A stretch of DNA of 16,466 bases from contig CAZYLK010000144.1 in NCBI GenBank assembly GCA_964648365.1, positions 1-16,466 on the forward strand, in the 5' to 3' direction. Of the stretch, positions 6,463 to 14,478 are shown piece after piece (position 1 is the stretch's first letter; each line of letters starts with the position of its first letter). A model generated the notes under the pieces. That model saw only the letters and a list, made by a program, of their open reading frames with translations, was not told where the DNA came from and searched no databases. The position numbers and the translations under genes were made by a program. This DNA is from SURF-32 sp964648365 (GTDB lineage: Bacteria; Planctomycetota; Phycisphaerae; UBA1845).

Positions 6463-8658
6463 CTACGCTTTCTTCCCGTCCGGCTTCGGCAGGGTCGGCG
6501 GGCCGCCGACGGGGATGGTGGACTGATAGTCGTAGTAGCTGCGAAGCTGCTGACGCAGATAGCCGCCGCGGGTGACCTGGGCGGCGTTCAAGACCGCGCC
6601 GAAGAAGTGGGCGGAGACGCCGCCCAGAATCGAACAGGCCCGGCGGGCGGCGCCGCGCGAATCGGCGTTCGCACGAACGACGAAGACGACGCCGTCGACG
6701 ACGCTGGCCACCACCGACGCATCCGACGCGAGCAGCACGGGCGCCGTGTCGATGATAATCTGATCATACTTGCCGCCCGCGTCGGCCAGCAGCCGGCTGA
6801 ACTGTTCGCTGCCCAGAAGCTCGGCCGGGTTCGGCGGCAACTGGCCGCAGTAGAGCACGTCCAGGTTCGGGATGCTCGTGGTCACGACCGAATCGGCGAA
6901 GGTGGACTGGCCTACGAGGATGTTGCTCAGCCCTGCTTCGGACCGCGCCTCGAAATGCGTGTGCAGCGCCGGCCGGCGCAGGTTGGCGTCGATCAGCAGC
7001 ACGCGCCGGCCCGCCTGCGCCACCACGGCCGCGAGATTGCATGCCACCGTCGTCTTGCCATCGTCCGGGCTGGGGCTGGTGACGGCGACCGTGCGCTGCC
7101 GCGCGGCCGGGGCGCTGAACTGAAGGTTGGCGCGGATCTGCCGGAAAGCCTCGGCGACCATCGAGCGCGGCGCCTCGACTGCCGCCAGTTCCAGATGCTT
7201 GATGTCCACCTCTTCGTCGTCGAGGTCGGGCACGAAGCCCAGCAGGGCCATCTCCAGGTGTCGCGTCACGTCCTGCGTCGTGCGGATCGACGTGTTGAGC
7301 AGGTCAAGCCCCACGGCGGCGCCCATCGACAACGCCAGCGCCACCAGCACCAGCAGCGGCAGCATCACAAGGGTCGGCGCGCTCTTGATCAGCGGGCGCA
7401 CCGGGTGCTGCGCCCACTTGATCGTGACGCCGCTGCGGTTGCGCACCAGGCGGTCCAGGTTGCCGACGTATTCCTCGAGCTGGATCTCCTTGATCGCCAT
7501 GACGTCGACTTCGTCACGGAGCGTGGCGTAGTTGGTCAGCTCGCGGTCGTAATCGTGCTGCGTCGCGTCCGCCAGGCGGAGGCTGTCCATGGCCGACCAC
7601 AGCGCATACTGCATGTTCTGGTAGGCGCTCTCGACCGTCTGCGCCACCGCCGCGCGGTATTCATTGAGCTTCTGCTGGCGCGTCTGGCGCAGCGTCTCCT
7701 CGGTGCTCTCCAGCGCCGACTCGAGCCGGCGCATCACCTCGTGTCGCGGGCCGTAGCGCGCCCCGTTGAGCGCGATCTGCTGCTGGAGCGTGAAGACGGT
7801 CGCGGCAAGCTGCTGAACGTACGGATCGGCTTCGACCGCCGCGGCGTCCTCGGCCGTGATCGCGCCGCCCTGGGCATAAAACGCCCGCAAACCCTCGAGC
7901 TGCGAAAGCTGGAGCCGCAGAGCGGCGACCTGTTGCGTGTAGAGGTACACCTCCCGGCTGGCGCCGGCCAGCCCGCCCGACATGAAGCCGCCGGGTAGGC
8001 GATCGGCCGCGTTGCGCAGTTCCTGCCGCTTGGCGGCCAGCTTCTGCCGGTGCGTGTCCAGCTCTTCCTGCGCTCTGGCCTTGTCCTCGCGGAAGGACTC
8101 GGTGGACCGGTCGCGGACGTGGTCGAGATAGCGGTTGATGACCTCCTCGACGATCACGTGCGGATCATTGATCGACCGCGTGTGCATGCCGACGCGCATG
8201 TAGTTCGTGCCGCGCACCGGCGCGCTGATCAGTTCCTCGATCAGTTCGGCCTCGCGCTGCTCCTTGGGCACCGACTGGTACCACGCGGTGTTCTGCACGT
8301 TGGAGGTGCGCAGCGCGGTCTGGATGACCTCGGGGTTCTTGACGAGGTAGGACTGCGTCTGGACGAAACGCTCCTGTTCGCGATCGGCCAGGCGCGCGTC
8401 GGTCACGGCCAGCGGGTCGCGCGGGATGCTGGTGACGAGTTCGACGAAACCTTCGGCGTAGTAGGACGGGAAGTATTTCCACCAGACGTAATACCCGCCG
8501 CCCGCGGCCCCGCCCAGCAGGATGAACAGCACGATGATCAACACCATGCGCCGGCGCAGAATGGCCGTGATGTCAGCAAAATTGGGCGCAGCCGCCCGTC
8601 CGCCACCCCGTGGTGCGGGCAGGATCCGTTCCGAAATGGTTGCCGGGCTCGTACTCAT
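6463..8658 (-). CDS. Wzc-like polysaccharide co-polymerase / BY-type tyrosine kinase
   Basis: This 731-aa inner-membrane protein has a Wzz-type N-terminal region with a first membrane span at about 39-57, a long periplasmic part predicted to be coiled coil (about 185-400), a second span at about 430-452, and a cytoplasmic ATPase domain. The kinase motifs are all visible: Walker A SPSPDDGKTT (528-537), Walker A' VLLIDANLRRP (553-563) and Walker B IIIDT (634-638). A tyrosine cluster near the C-terminus (Y700, Y708, Y709, Y711) would be the autophosphorylation site. Such proteins control chain length and export of extracellular polysaccharide together with a Wza-like outer-membrane channel, and that gene lies two genes upstream. 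It appears to be the last gene of the operon, separated from the exosortase by a 173-bp repeat element that may uncouple expression. No clear Shine-Dalgarno is seen before ATG 8658. Confidence 0.93.
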   Translation of the reverse strand: MSTSPATISERILPAPRGGGRAAAPNFADITAILRRRMVLIIVLFILLGGAAGGGYYVWWKYFPSYYAEGFVELVTSIPRDPLAVTDARLADREQERFVQTQSYLVKNPEVIQTALRTSNVQNTAWYQSVPKEQREAELIEELISAPVRGTNYMRVGMHTRSINDPHVIVEEVINRYLDHVRDRSTESFREDKARAQEELDTHRQKLAAKRQELRNAADRLPGGFMSGGLAGASREVYLYTQQVAALRLQLSQLEGLRAFYAQGGAITAEDAAAVEADPYVQQLAATVFTLQQQIALNGARYGPRHEVMRRLESALESTEETLRQTRQQKLNEYRAAVAQTVESAYQNMQYALWSAMDSLRLADATQHDYDRELTNYATLRDEVDVMAIKEIQLEEYVGNLDRLVRNRSGVTIKWAQHPVRPLIKSAPTLVMLPLLVLVALALSMGAAVGLDLLNTSIRTTQDVTRHLEMALLGFVPDLDDEEVDIKHLELAAVEAPRSMVAEAFRQIRANLQFSAPAARQRTVAVTSPSPDDGKTTVACNLAAVVAQAGRRVLLIDANLRRPALHTHFEARSEAGLSNILVGQSTFADSVVTTSIPNLDVLYCGQLPPNPAELLGSEQFSRLLADAGGKYDQIIIDTAPVLLASDASVVASVVDGVVFVVRANADSRGAARRACSILGGVSAHFFGAVLNAAQVTRGGYLRQQLRSYYDYQSTIPVGGPPTLPKPDGKKA

Positions 8659-8701
8659 GCCGTCCGTCGTTCAGCCAGAGGCGGCCACGCGTTGCGCGCG
8701 T

Positions 8702-8874
8702 GGGGGGAGTCAGGGAGTGAGGGAATGAGGGAGCAAGGGAAGACGCAGCGCAGCGACGTCGCCGTACCGCAGCCGATGGCCGGGAACCCACGCGAATGGC
8801 GTGCCCATCGCGCGGAAGAATCGCCGACGTGTCTCTTCCCTGACTCCCTCATTCCCTTACTCCCCTACTCCCTT
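8702..8874. repeat. G-tract inverted-repeat element, copy 2 (long)
   Basis: The left arm (8702-8743) has five 8-nt units of GGGAGTNA type, and the right arm (about 8832-8874) is their reverse complement with about the same number of units. The arms are about 40 bases with few mismatches and flank a loop of about 90 bases that has no gene. The element overlaps the 3' end of the exosortase gene: the last residues (EGSRGVRE) and the TGA stop are encoded by the right arm. On the exosortase mRNA the first arm is G-rich, so an RNA hairpin or G-quadruplex could form just before the kinase gene. Copy 1 is at 2244-2320. Confidence 0.85.
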
Positions 8875-9808
8875 CGACAAACCTTACATCCCCGTCTCCC
8901 GCATCCTCGACCACGATGTTCGCCAGCACCCACCGCACCGCCGAGAACAACCCCAGCGCCAGCGGGAGCATGGCGATGCCCAGCAGTTGATGCGGCGTCC
9001 CGCGGGCCCACTCCTCGTGGCCGTAGATGTGCAACATACCCGTAATCACGACGCGCAGCATGTTGCAGATAATGGCGATCGGAATGCACGACAACACGAC
9101 CAGCAGGCGCTGCCACTTCGGCCCGCTCATCAGATAGGCCACCGCCAGCCCGATGGCGACGAACGCCATGATCAGGCGCATGCCGCTGCACGCCTCGGCC
9201 ACGTTCAGGTGGCCGTACAGGCCGGTGTTGCTGTTGTAAAAGTCGATGACGACGTTCTGCGTTTCGATGCTGACGCCCGGAAGCACCGTATCGAGCACGC
9301 CGCCCGCCAGGCGCGAGGCGATCTGCCGCAGCGGAAACGTAATATTGACGTACACAAGTTGCGGCAACGGCACCGCGAGCATCAGATACGCTATGGGAAA
9401 CCAGACGATGCGCAGCACCGCCCAGCCGCCGAACAGCAGCACGAGCGACGCGAGCGACGCCACCAGCGTCGCGCCGCGAACGTACGGCACCGGAAACAGA
9501 AACGTCGCCAGGTAACCCGCCAGCGCCGCCGCCAGAGCGACCGCCCCCCACCCGCTCGGCGCCGCCGCGGCGCGAAACAGCTCCGTACGCCTCAGCCCCA
9601 CGAAGTACAGGCTAAGCAGCGGGATGATCCACCCGTGCGACCAGTTGGCGTCGTTCTGCCACGTCCAGACGAGGTAGCGGGTGATCGTGCTGTAAAAGAC
9701 TGCTGCCACCAGCAGAGCCACGATGGCCAGTTGCACCCTCGCCACGGGGCTGAAGTAGTCAGCCCAGCGACGCGGCGGCTGGATCGGAATGGCTGCGATG
9801 GCCGTCAT
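8849..9808 (-). CDS. xrt: Exosortase (EpsH/XrtA-like membrane transpeptidase)
   Basis: This 319-aa integral membrane protein has about eight hydrophobic spans and the catalytic residues of the exosortase/archaeosortase family: Cys207 in EACSGMR (205-211), Arg252 in NMLRV (249-253) and a His in TPHQLLG (H273). Exosortases cleave and anchor proteins with C-terminal sorting signals of PEP-CTERM type, and are usually encoded with extracellular-polysaccharide genes, as here. The early segment NWSHGWIIPLLSLYF (55-69) is also typical. ATG 9808 is 6 nt after the stop of the Wza-like gene, so the two are probably translationally coupled. The C-terminal residues after about 311 come from the repeat element at 8702-8874, so the native end was probably altered. 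No EpsI-like domain and no PEP-CTERM target gene are seen here. Confidence 0.92.
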   Translation of the reverse strand: MTAIAAIPIQPPRRWADYFSPVARVQLAIVALLVAAVFYSTITRYLVWTWQNDANWSHGWIIPLLSLYFVGLRRTELFRAAAAPSGWGAVALAAALAGYLATFLFPVPYVRGATLVASLASLVLLFGGWAVLRIVWFPIAYLMLAVPLPQLVYVNITFPLRQIASRLAGGVLDTVLPGVSIETQNVVIDFYNSNTGLYGHLNVAEACSGMRLIMAFVAIGLAVAYLMSGPKWQRLLVVLSCIPIAIICNMLRVVITGMLHIYGHEEWARGTPHQLLGIAMLPLALGLFSAVRWVLANIVVEDAGDGDVRFVEGSRGVRE

Positions 9809-9814
9809 AGGTCG

Positions 9815-11374
9815 TTACGGAAAGAGACCCGGAAACTTCGGAGCCCGGTTCTCCGGGTTGATCTGCGATGAAAACGAGTCGATGTCCGCGAAATTGCGCG
9901 AATAGGTGAAACTGTAGCCCAGGTTCGACACCGGGTTCGGCAGCGTGTACGCCCGCAAGCGGGCCAGGAACGGCGCCAGCGGGCTGGTGCCGACGTTGAT
10001 GATGTCACCGCGGCGGATGAGGAAGTCCTCCTCCTTGCCCGCGAAGATCGCGTCCAGGTTCACCTGGATCATCTGCTCGCGCAGGCCGTTGCGGCGATAG
10101 ACGGTGCAGTTGTTCGGCCAGGCCAGGCCGCCGAGATTGCCGGCCGCGGCGACGGCCGACTTGAGCGTCACCTTCTCCGCATTGAAGGAGTAAGCCCCCG
10201 GCCGATTGATCTGACCCATGACGTAGTACAGGCCGATCTCGCCGCTGGTGATGCGGATCACGTCTTTCGGGCGGACGACCACATTGAAGTCGCGATCGCC
10301 CGACCGCAGCGCCTCGGCCGGAATGCGGATCACGCGATAGTCGCGAACGCCGGCGATGCGATCCCAATCGACGGCCGATTGCATCGCCTCGAACCCCGGA
10401 ACCTGCGGCACGGCATCGTCGAGTGCCGCCTGCTCGGCCGGCGTGTCGCCTTCACGCACCCGGAACTCGCCGGCCTCCGCATCCCACTCGAAACGCGGCC
10501 GACCGTCGTCCTGCATCGCCGGTTCGGATGTCGTCACGAACGACTCCGGCTCATGCTGTTCCATCATCTCCCGGATCAGCTCGGCGTCGTCGACCGGCGG
10601 CCGGGCAGACCCTGCCGGGCCCTGGGAGGGTTCCGTCGGGGTGACCGCACCGGCATCCTCCGCGGGCTTCGCCGTGGAGGAAGGCGGCGCCTGCTGCGCC
10701 GATGCGTCGGGCGGACGGTCATAGACATCCTGGCGGAAGACGTAGACCTCGGAGACGAACTCGTTAAGGCCGCCCACCTGGTTGATGGCATCCAGCACAC
10801 GCAGATCGGGCCGGCGGATCGGGAAGTTCCCGGCCCGCAGCGGCGAATCGCCGGAAGCGCTGACGCCGATGCCGAAGATCGAGTACGACGCCTCATGGAG
10901 CGCGATCGGGCTGACCAGAACTTCCGGCTCCCTCAGGATGCCGTCGCCGACCAGGCGGCGGCGAAGCGCGTCTTCAAGCTGGCGGACCGTCTGTCCGTCC
11001 GCGTGGACCCGCCCGATGCGCGGGATGGTCACGTCGCCAAGTTCATCCACGAGCACCTGCGCCTGCCATGGAACGAACTGGGTCAGTAGTTCCTCGATCT
11101 GGATGGCCAGAATGTCCCCGGCCGAAATCGAATACTCACGAATGATGGGAACCAGATCCTCCCGCCGCGGTTCGGACGAACCGGGGATGTCCCACGGTGA
11201 GTCCTCGACCGTCAGGACGGAGCGGATGCTCCGACCGCCCTCGTCGCGGAAGTTGCCCAGGACGGTGGGATCGAGCCAGCCATTGAGGATCGAGTTGCAG
11301 CCGCCGCAGCCGAAGGCCGCGATCGCCACAGCCCACCCTGCCAGCCGGCGAATAGATGACGATTCAGGCGCCAC
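9815..11374 (-). CDS. Wza-like polysaccharide export lipoprotein (SLBB)
   Basis: The chosen product is 519 aa. It begins with a lipoprotein-type signal (SSSIRRLAGWAVAIAAFGC, with Cys23 or Cys26 as the lipidated residue). The export domain follows (YSISAGDILAIQIEELLTQF, then VTIPRIGRVHADGQTVRQLE), then a first SLBB-like part (about 160-215). An acidic, Pro/Ala-rich low-complexity insert covers about 220-335. A second SLBB part contains YYVMGQINRPGAYSF (383-397). Wza-type proteins form the outer-membrane channel for polysaccharide. GTG 11374 is preferred because GGAGGGAG lies 11 nt upstream and the signal peptide starts at once. An earlier TTG/ATG-type start at 11518 or ATG 11413 would add residues lacking any signal sequence. 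The long insert between the two SLBB parts is unusual for Wza and may be disordered. Confidence 0.88.
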   Translation of the reverse strand: MAPESSSIRRLAGWAVAIAAFGCGGCNSILNGWLDPTVLGNFRDEGGRSIRSVLTVEDSPWDIPGSSEPRREDLVPIIREYSISAGDILAIQIEELLTQFVPWQAQVLVDELGDVTIPRIGRVHADGQTVRQLEDALRRRLVGDGILREPEVLVSPIALHEASYSIFGIGVSASGDSPLRAGNFPIRRPDLRVLDAINQVGGLNEFVSEVYVFRQDVYDRPPDASAQQAPPSSTAKPAEDAGAVTPTEPSQGPAGSARPPVDDAELIREMMEQHEPESFVTTSEPAMQDDGRPRFEWDAEAGEFRVREGDTPAEQAALDDAVPQVPGFEAMQSAVDWDRIAGVRDYRVIRIPAEALRSGDRDFNVVVRPKDVIRITSGEIGLYYVMGQINRPGAYSFNAEKVTLKSAVAAAGNLGGLAWPNNCTVYRRNGLREQMIQVNLDAIFAGKEEDFLIRRGDIINVGTSPLAPFLARLRAYTLPNPVSNLGYSFTYSRNFADIDSFSSQINPENRAPKFPGLFP

Positions 11375-11441
11375 AGGTCTCTCTGCTCCCTCCACGTCGA
11401 CACGGCCGTGCATCCCCCTGATATCGGCACGGACACAGGCA

Positions 11442-11477
11442 AGCGCCAATAATATGCCCTTTCCCGGCTCACGGGAA
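11442..11477 (-). promoter_or_regulatory. Candidate promoter of the Wza-exosortase-kinase operon
   Basis: On the minus strand a -10 box TATTAT (11454-11449; one mismatch to TATAAT) is preceded after 17 nt by TTCCCG (11477-11472), a weak -35. The start point would be near 11442, giving a leader of about 68 nt before GTG 11374. TTCCCG and CGGGAA form an inverted repeat (11461-11477) overlapping the -35, which could be an operator. The position inside the longer open frame argues for the downstream start. Confidence 0.35.
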
Positions 11478-11518
11478 TCGGATGCCAGGCGATTTGTGGT
11501 ACGGGTTTTATGGGACAC

Positions 11519-11541
11519 CCGTCGCGTGCCTGCCGCGACGG
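11519..11541 (-). terminator. Hairpin after the site-2 protease gene, probable terminator
   Basis: CCGTCGCG (11519-11526) and CGCGACGG (11534-11541) form a perfect 8-bp GC-rich stem with a 7-nt loop. It lies 22 nt beyond the stop of the S2P gene on the minus strand and about 40 nt before the candidate promoter of the export operon. There is no U-tract, so efficiency is uncertain. It marks the likely border between the two minus-strand operons. Confidence 0.45.
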
Positions 11542-11563
11542 CCGCTCGCCCGTCATCCCGGCC

Positions 11564-12646
11564 TCAGTGCTGGGAGTTCGGCGAATCCCCGGTCAGGGCA
11601 CGCCGCCGCTGCGTTTCCTCCTCCAGCAGGCGCCGCTCGCGCGCGGTGAGCGACGCCATGCCGTCCCGGCCAATCTTGATCAGGATCCGGTCGAACTCCC
11701 GCTCGCGTGCCTCCTGGGCCTGCCGGTCGCGACGGGCCAGGTCGGCGAGCTTGCGCGCTTTCCGCCGTGCCCACCACCCCGGACGCCGGGCGGGCTCCGG
11801 CTCCTCCCCGGCGGAGAACTCGAAGGTGAACTCGTCCGGGTAGTCCCCGCTGATGCTGAAGGCCTCGTACTTCAGAATCTTGCGCTGCCGCAGGCACTCC
11901 AGGTACCCGAAAACGGCGATGCTCAGCAGGAGCACGGACGTGTCGTCGGTGAACAGGGCGAACAGGGCCAGCACGATCGCACCGATCATGCCGACGCTGG
12001 TTGCGATCTCCATGCTCCGCCGGTAGCCGCGAAACCGCCAGATGATCGCCTGCATGATCCTGCCGCCGTCCATCGGGAAGATCGGCAGCAGCACGTTGAA
12101 CAGGAACAGGACGTAATTGATCCCGAAGAGCACCAACAGCCACGAGTACGCGCCGCCAGGTTCAACGCGGATCGCCGCAACCGGCGAAAACGGGTGGAAC
12201 GGGTTCCACGGGATGCCGCCCAGGCCGCCAAACCCGACGGCGATCACGCCGCCGATCAGGAGCATCAGCACGACGTTGACCGCCGGCCCCGCAGCGGCCG
12301 TGATCAGGTGGGCGCTGGATCGGTGCGGCGTCTGCACGGAGGCCAGCCCACCCAGCGGCCAGAGCAGGATTTCGTCCGCGCTGCCGCCGACGTAGCGGGC
12401 GCCGAAACAGTGGCCGAACTCGTGCAGCAGGACAATGGTGAACAGTGCCGCCGCGGTGCCGAGGCCGTGCAGCAGGGCGGTCGAGAGCGGGAGGTTGAAC
12501 TCGCGGGCGAACGATACGTCCTGGTTGACGACGTACGCCGCGCCGAACAGGAAGAACAGATGGAGACGAATCTGAATGTCGAACAACCGGCCGACTTTCA
12601 GCGACCAGTTGATCGGGTTATCCATGGGCCGGTCGAACGCGGGCAT
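11564..12646 (-). CDS. Site-2 protease-like M50 zinc metallopeptidase
   Basis: This 360-aa membrane protein has the M50 zinc motif HEFGH (75-79) in a membrane span and the third ligand region FNVLLPIFPMDGGR (183-196, D193), equivalent to N-x-x-P-x-x-PLDGG. About six spans are visible. It belongs to the compact SpoIVFB-like group without a PDZ domain; such proteases cleave membrane-bound regulators within the membrane. The C-terminal 80 residues are cytoplasmic, highly charged and helical. Their last part (FDRILIKIGRDGMASLTARE, 318-337) resembles the tail of the rhomboid encoded just upstream. The start is 30 nt after the rhomboid stop; ATG 12625 is an alternative start. It is the last gene of the Nudix-rhomboid-S2P group, with a hairpin after it. 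Substrate unknown. Confidence 0.9.
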   Translation of the reverse strand: MPAFDRPMDNPINWSLKVGRLFDIQIRLHLFFLFGAAYVVNQDVSFAREFNLPLSTALLHGLGTAAALFTIVLLHEFGHCFGARYVGGSADEILLWPLGGLASVQTPHRSSAHLITAAAGPAVNVVLMLLIGGVIAVGFGGLGGIPWNPFHPFSPVAAIRVEPGGAYSWLLVLFGINYVLFLFNVLLPIFPMDGGRIMQAIIWRFRGYRRSMEIATSVGMIGAIVLALFALFTDDTSVLLLSIAVFGYLECLRQRKILKYEAFSISGDYPDEFTFEFSAGEEPEPARRPGWWARRKARKLADLARRDRQAQEAREREFDRILIKIGRDGMASLTARERRLLEEETQRRRALTGDSPNSQH

Positions 12647-12676
12647 CGTCTCACGATTGTTGCAAGTCGGGCGGGG

Positions 12677-13591
12677 CTAATGCAAGCGCTCGGCGCCCCG
12701 GACGCTGCGATCGCCCGCCTGCAAGCGTTCGGTAGCCGCCAGGAGGGTCTGTTTTTCAGATTCGCTGAGGGCGTGGATGCCGAAGTCGTGGACCTTCTTG
12801 AGGATCTGATCGACGGCCTGCTGATCCACCTGCCGCTGGTGGATGCGGCCGCGGAAACCCGCATCGGAGAATCGTCCGCCCGGGGGAGAGCCGGCGGCAC
12901 GGCTTGCCCTGCCGGCGATCCCCGGCCGCCCCTTCACCTGCCACCACCTGCGGCCCTGCCACGCCCACCACGCGCCGCCGGCCAGGCCCACCAGGTGGCA
13001 CAGGTCGCCGCCGTAATTCGGGCCGCGGTTAAACACGTTGTAGACGTACATGCCCCCGTATACGAGCGCAAGGGTGCGCAGCCTTGCGGGGACGATGCCG
13101 AAGACCAGGAAGACCTCGTGCGGGAAGAGCACCGCGGCCGCTCCCAGCACGGCCAACACGCACCCGGAGGCCCCGAGCGCCGGCCGGTCGATGGGCAGGA
13201 AGCCGACGTACGCGGACGCAACGAAGACGACGTTGGCCAGCACGCCGCACGTCAGATACACCCCCAGCGTCCCGCGCGGCCCCCACCGGTATTCCACCAA
13301 CCGGCCGAACATGTAGAGGCCGAACATGTTGAAGAACAGGTGCCAGAAGTCAACATGGAGGAACGTGGCCGTGACCAGCCGCCAGATTTCGCCGTGGGCG
13401 ATAACGCGCTCTGCGACCAGTGCGCCCGGATCCCACGCGGAAGGCCCGAACAGCAGGAAAACCGCGGCGTTGGCGATGATGAGCATCGTCACGACGCTGC
13501 GGCCGCCGAAGCCGCTGAGGATGGCGCCGCCGCCACCACCCCAGCCTCCGCCGGATTCCCGGCGGGCATATTCTCGATCCTGCCAGCTCAT
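12677..13591 (-). CDS. Rhomboid family intramembrane serine protease
   Basis: The 304-aa product has six or so spans and the rhomboid catalytic dyad: S142 in GASG (140-143) and H199 in GGDLCHLVGLAGG. The conserved H84-x-x-x-N88 of the second span is in HLFFNMFG, and WR (70-71) is in the L1 loop region. Rhomboids cut single-span membrane proteins within the membrane. The N-terminus is a Gly-rich cytoplasmic segment. The C-terminal tail (259-290) contains AVDQILKKVHDFGIHALSES, a short helix-turn-helix-like motif seen on some bacterial rhomboids. I start at ATG 13591 because residues upstream show no similarity to the family; the frame is open to 13687, where it would overlap the Nudix gene by 17 nt. 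The gene is followed after 30 nt by the S2P gene on the same strand. Confidence 0.9.
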   Translation of the reverse strand: MSWQDREYARRESGGGWGGGGGAILSGFGGRSVVTMLIIANAAVFLLFGPSAWDPGALVAERVIAHGEIWRLVTATFLHVDFWHLFFNMFGLYMFGRLVEYRWGPRGTLGVYLTCGVLANVVFVASAYVGFLPIDRPALGASGCVLAVLGAAAVLFPHEVFLVFGIVPARLRTLALVYGGMYVYNVFNRGPNYGGDLCHLVGLAGGAWWAWQGRRWWQVKGRPGIAGRASRAAGSPPGGRFSDAGFRGRIHQRQVDQQAVDQILKKVHDFGIHALSESEKQTLLAATERLQAGDRSVRGAERLH

Positions 13592-13670
13592 TCCGTAGGT
13601 TCCATCCAGTTCGAGCCGTCGGGTTCCACTTGTTATGCGCCACAGCGCAATCGGCGCGGCCCGGCCGGTG

Positions 13671-14219
13671 TCATACGCTGGCCCCACTCGTCGGGCGAAG
13701 CAGGTACGCCGCTAGGGCCGCGATCGTCTTCCCATCGCGGATTCGACCCGACACGAGCATCTTATGCACGTCGCTGCGGGTGAGCACCTCGGTCTCGATC
13801 CGTTCCGCCGGCTCAAGCTGCTGGCCGACGTGCGTCAGACCGGTCGCCACGTAGCAGTGCATCAGTTCCGTCATCACGCCCGGCGACGTGTAAAAACTGA
13901 TCAGAGGTTCGATCGTGGACGCCCGGTAGCCGGTTTCCTCGATCAATTCGCGACCGGCGGTCAGCTCGGGCGGTTCGCCCGGCTCCCGGGTGCCGGCCGG
14001 CAGTTCCCACAGTTCCTCCTCCACCGCCCGCCGCACCTGACGGATCATGACGATGCGCCCGTCGTCAAGGACCGGCAGCACCAGCACCGCCCCGGGATGG
14101 ACGACGACCTCCCAGGTGAAAGGACGTCCTTCCCGATCGTCGAAGGTCCGCCGTTCGACCCTGAACCGACGCGCGCTGAGTAAGACTTCGGCATCCACAG
14201 TTACGACCCCGGCTCGCAT
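13671..14219 (-). CDS. Nudix hydrolase, ADP-ribose pyrophosphatase-like
   Basis: This 182-aa protein has a perfect Nudix box, G-x5-E-x7-REL-x-EE-x-GY, at residues 76-98. The SPG at 112-114, about 15 residues after the box, is typical of ADP-ribose pyrophosphatases, which hydrolyse ADP-ribose to AMP and ribose 5-phosphate. RRFRVERRTF at the start and WELPAG before the box also fit. Length matches the family. I chose ATG 14219; a TTG at 14249 would overlap the -10 box of a good promoter candidate. The gene leads a same-strand group with rhomboid and S2P. No functional link to the proteases is known to me; the grouping may only reflect shared transcription. Confidence 0.92.
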   Translation of the reverse strand: MRAGVVTVDAEVLLSARRFRVERRTFDDREGRPFTWEVVVHPGAVLVLPVLDDGRIVMIRQVRRAVEEELWELPAGTREPGEPPELTAGRELIEETGYRASTIEPLISFYTSPGVMTELMHCYVATGLTHVGQQLEPAERIETEVLTRSDVHKMLVSGRIRDGKTIAALAAYLLRPTSGASV

Positions 14220-14241
14220 GAGTATCGGCAGGAGGGCAGAC

Positions 14242-14276
14242 GATCGCAATTATAAGGCGGGGACGTGCAGCGGCAA
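14242..14276 (-). promoter_or_regulatory. Candidate sigma-70-type promoter for Nudix-rhomboid-S2P
   Basis: On the minus strand a consensus -10 TATAAT (14254-14249) is preceded after 16 nt by TTGCCG (14276-14271; four of six to TTGACA). Transcription would start near 14242, about 23 nt before ATG 14219. It is the clearest promoter in the window and separates the Nudix group from the selenoprotein gene upstream. Confidence 0.55.
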
Positions 14277-14478
14277 CGCGCTTGGCCGTGGCGCCATCTG
14301 GCAACGGCTTCGCAGCCGCTCGGATGCGCGTCCACAGCGAGCCCAGCGACCGTTCTCAAACGCCGGCGATGACACCAGCCCCGCCCAGGCAGCGCTCCAG
14401 CCGTCCAGCGGCGCGATTTTGCCCGCTACTCCTGTCTCGCACGCGTCCCCGATTTGCGTCGTTGGGACTGAATCAGAT

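Noticed and set aside
6607..7998. 463-aa open frame on the plus strand opposite the kinase gene
   Set aside because: It is antisense to the BY-kinase; its Arg/His/Gln-rich composition is typical of a shadow frame.
11510..13783. 757-aa open frame opposite the S2P and rhomboid genes
   Set aside because: It spans two well-supported membrane protease genes and has shadow composition (Gln, Arg, Asp, His).
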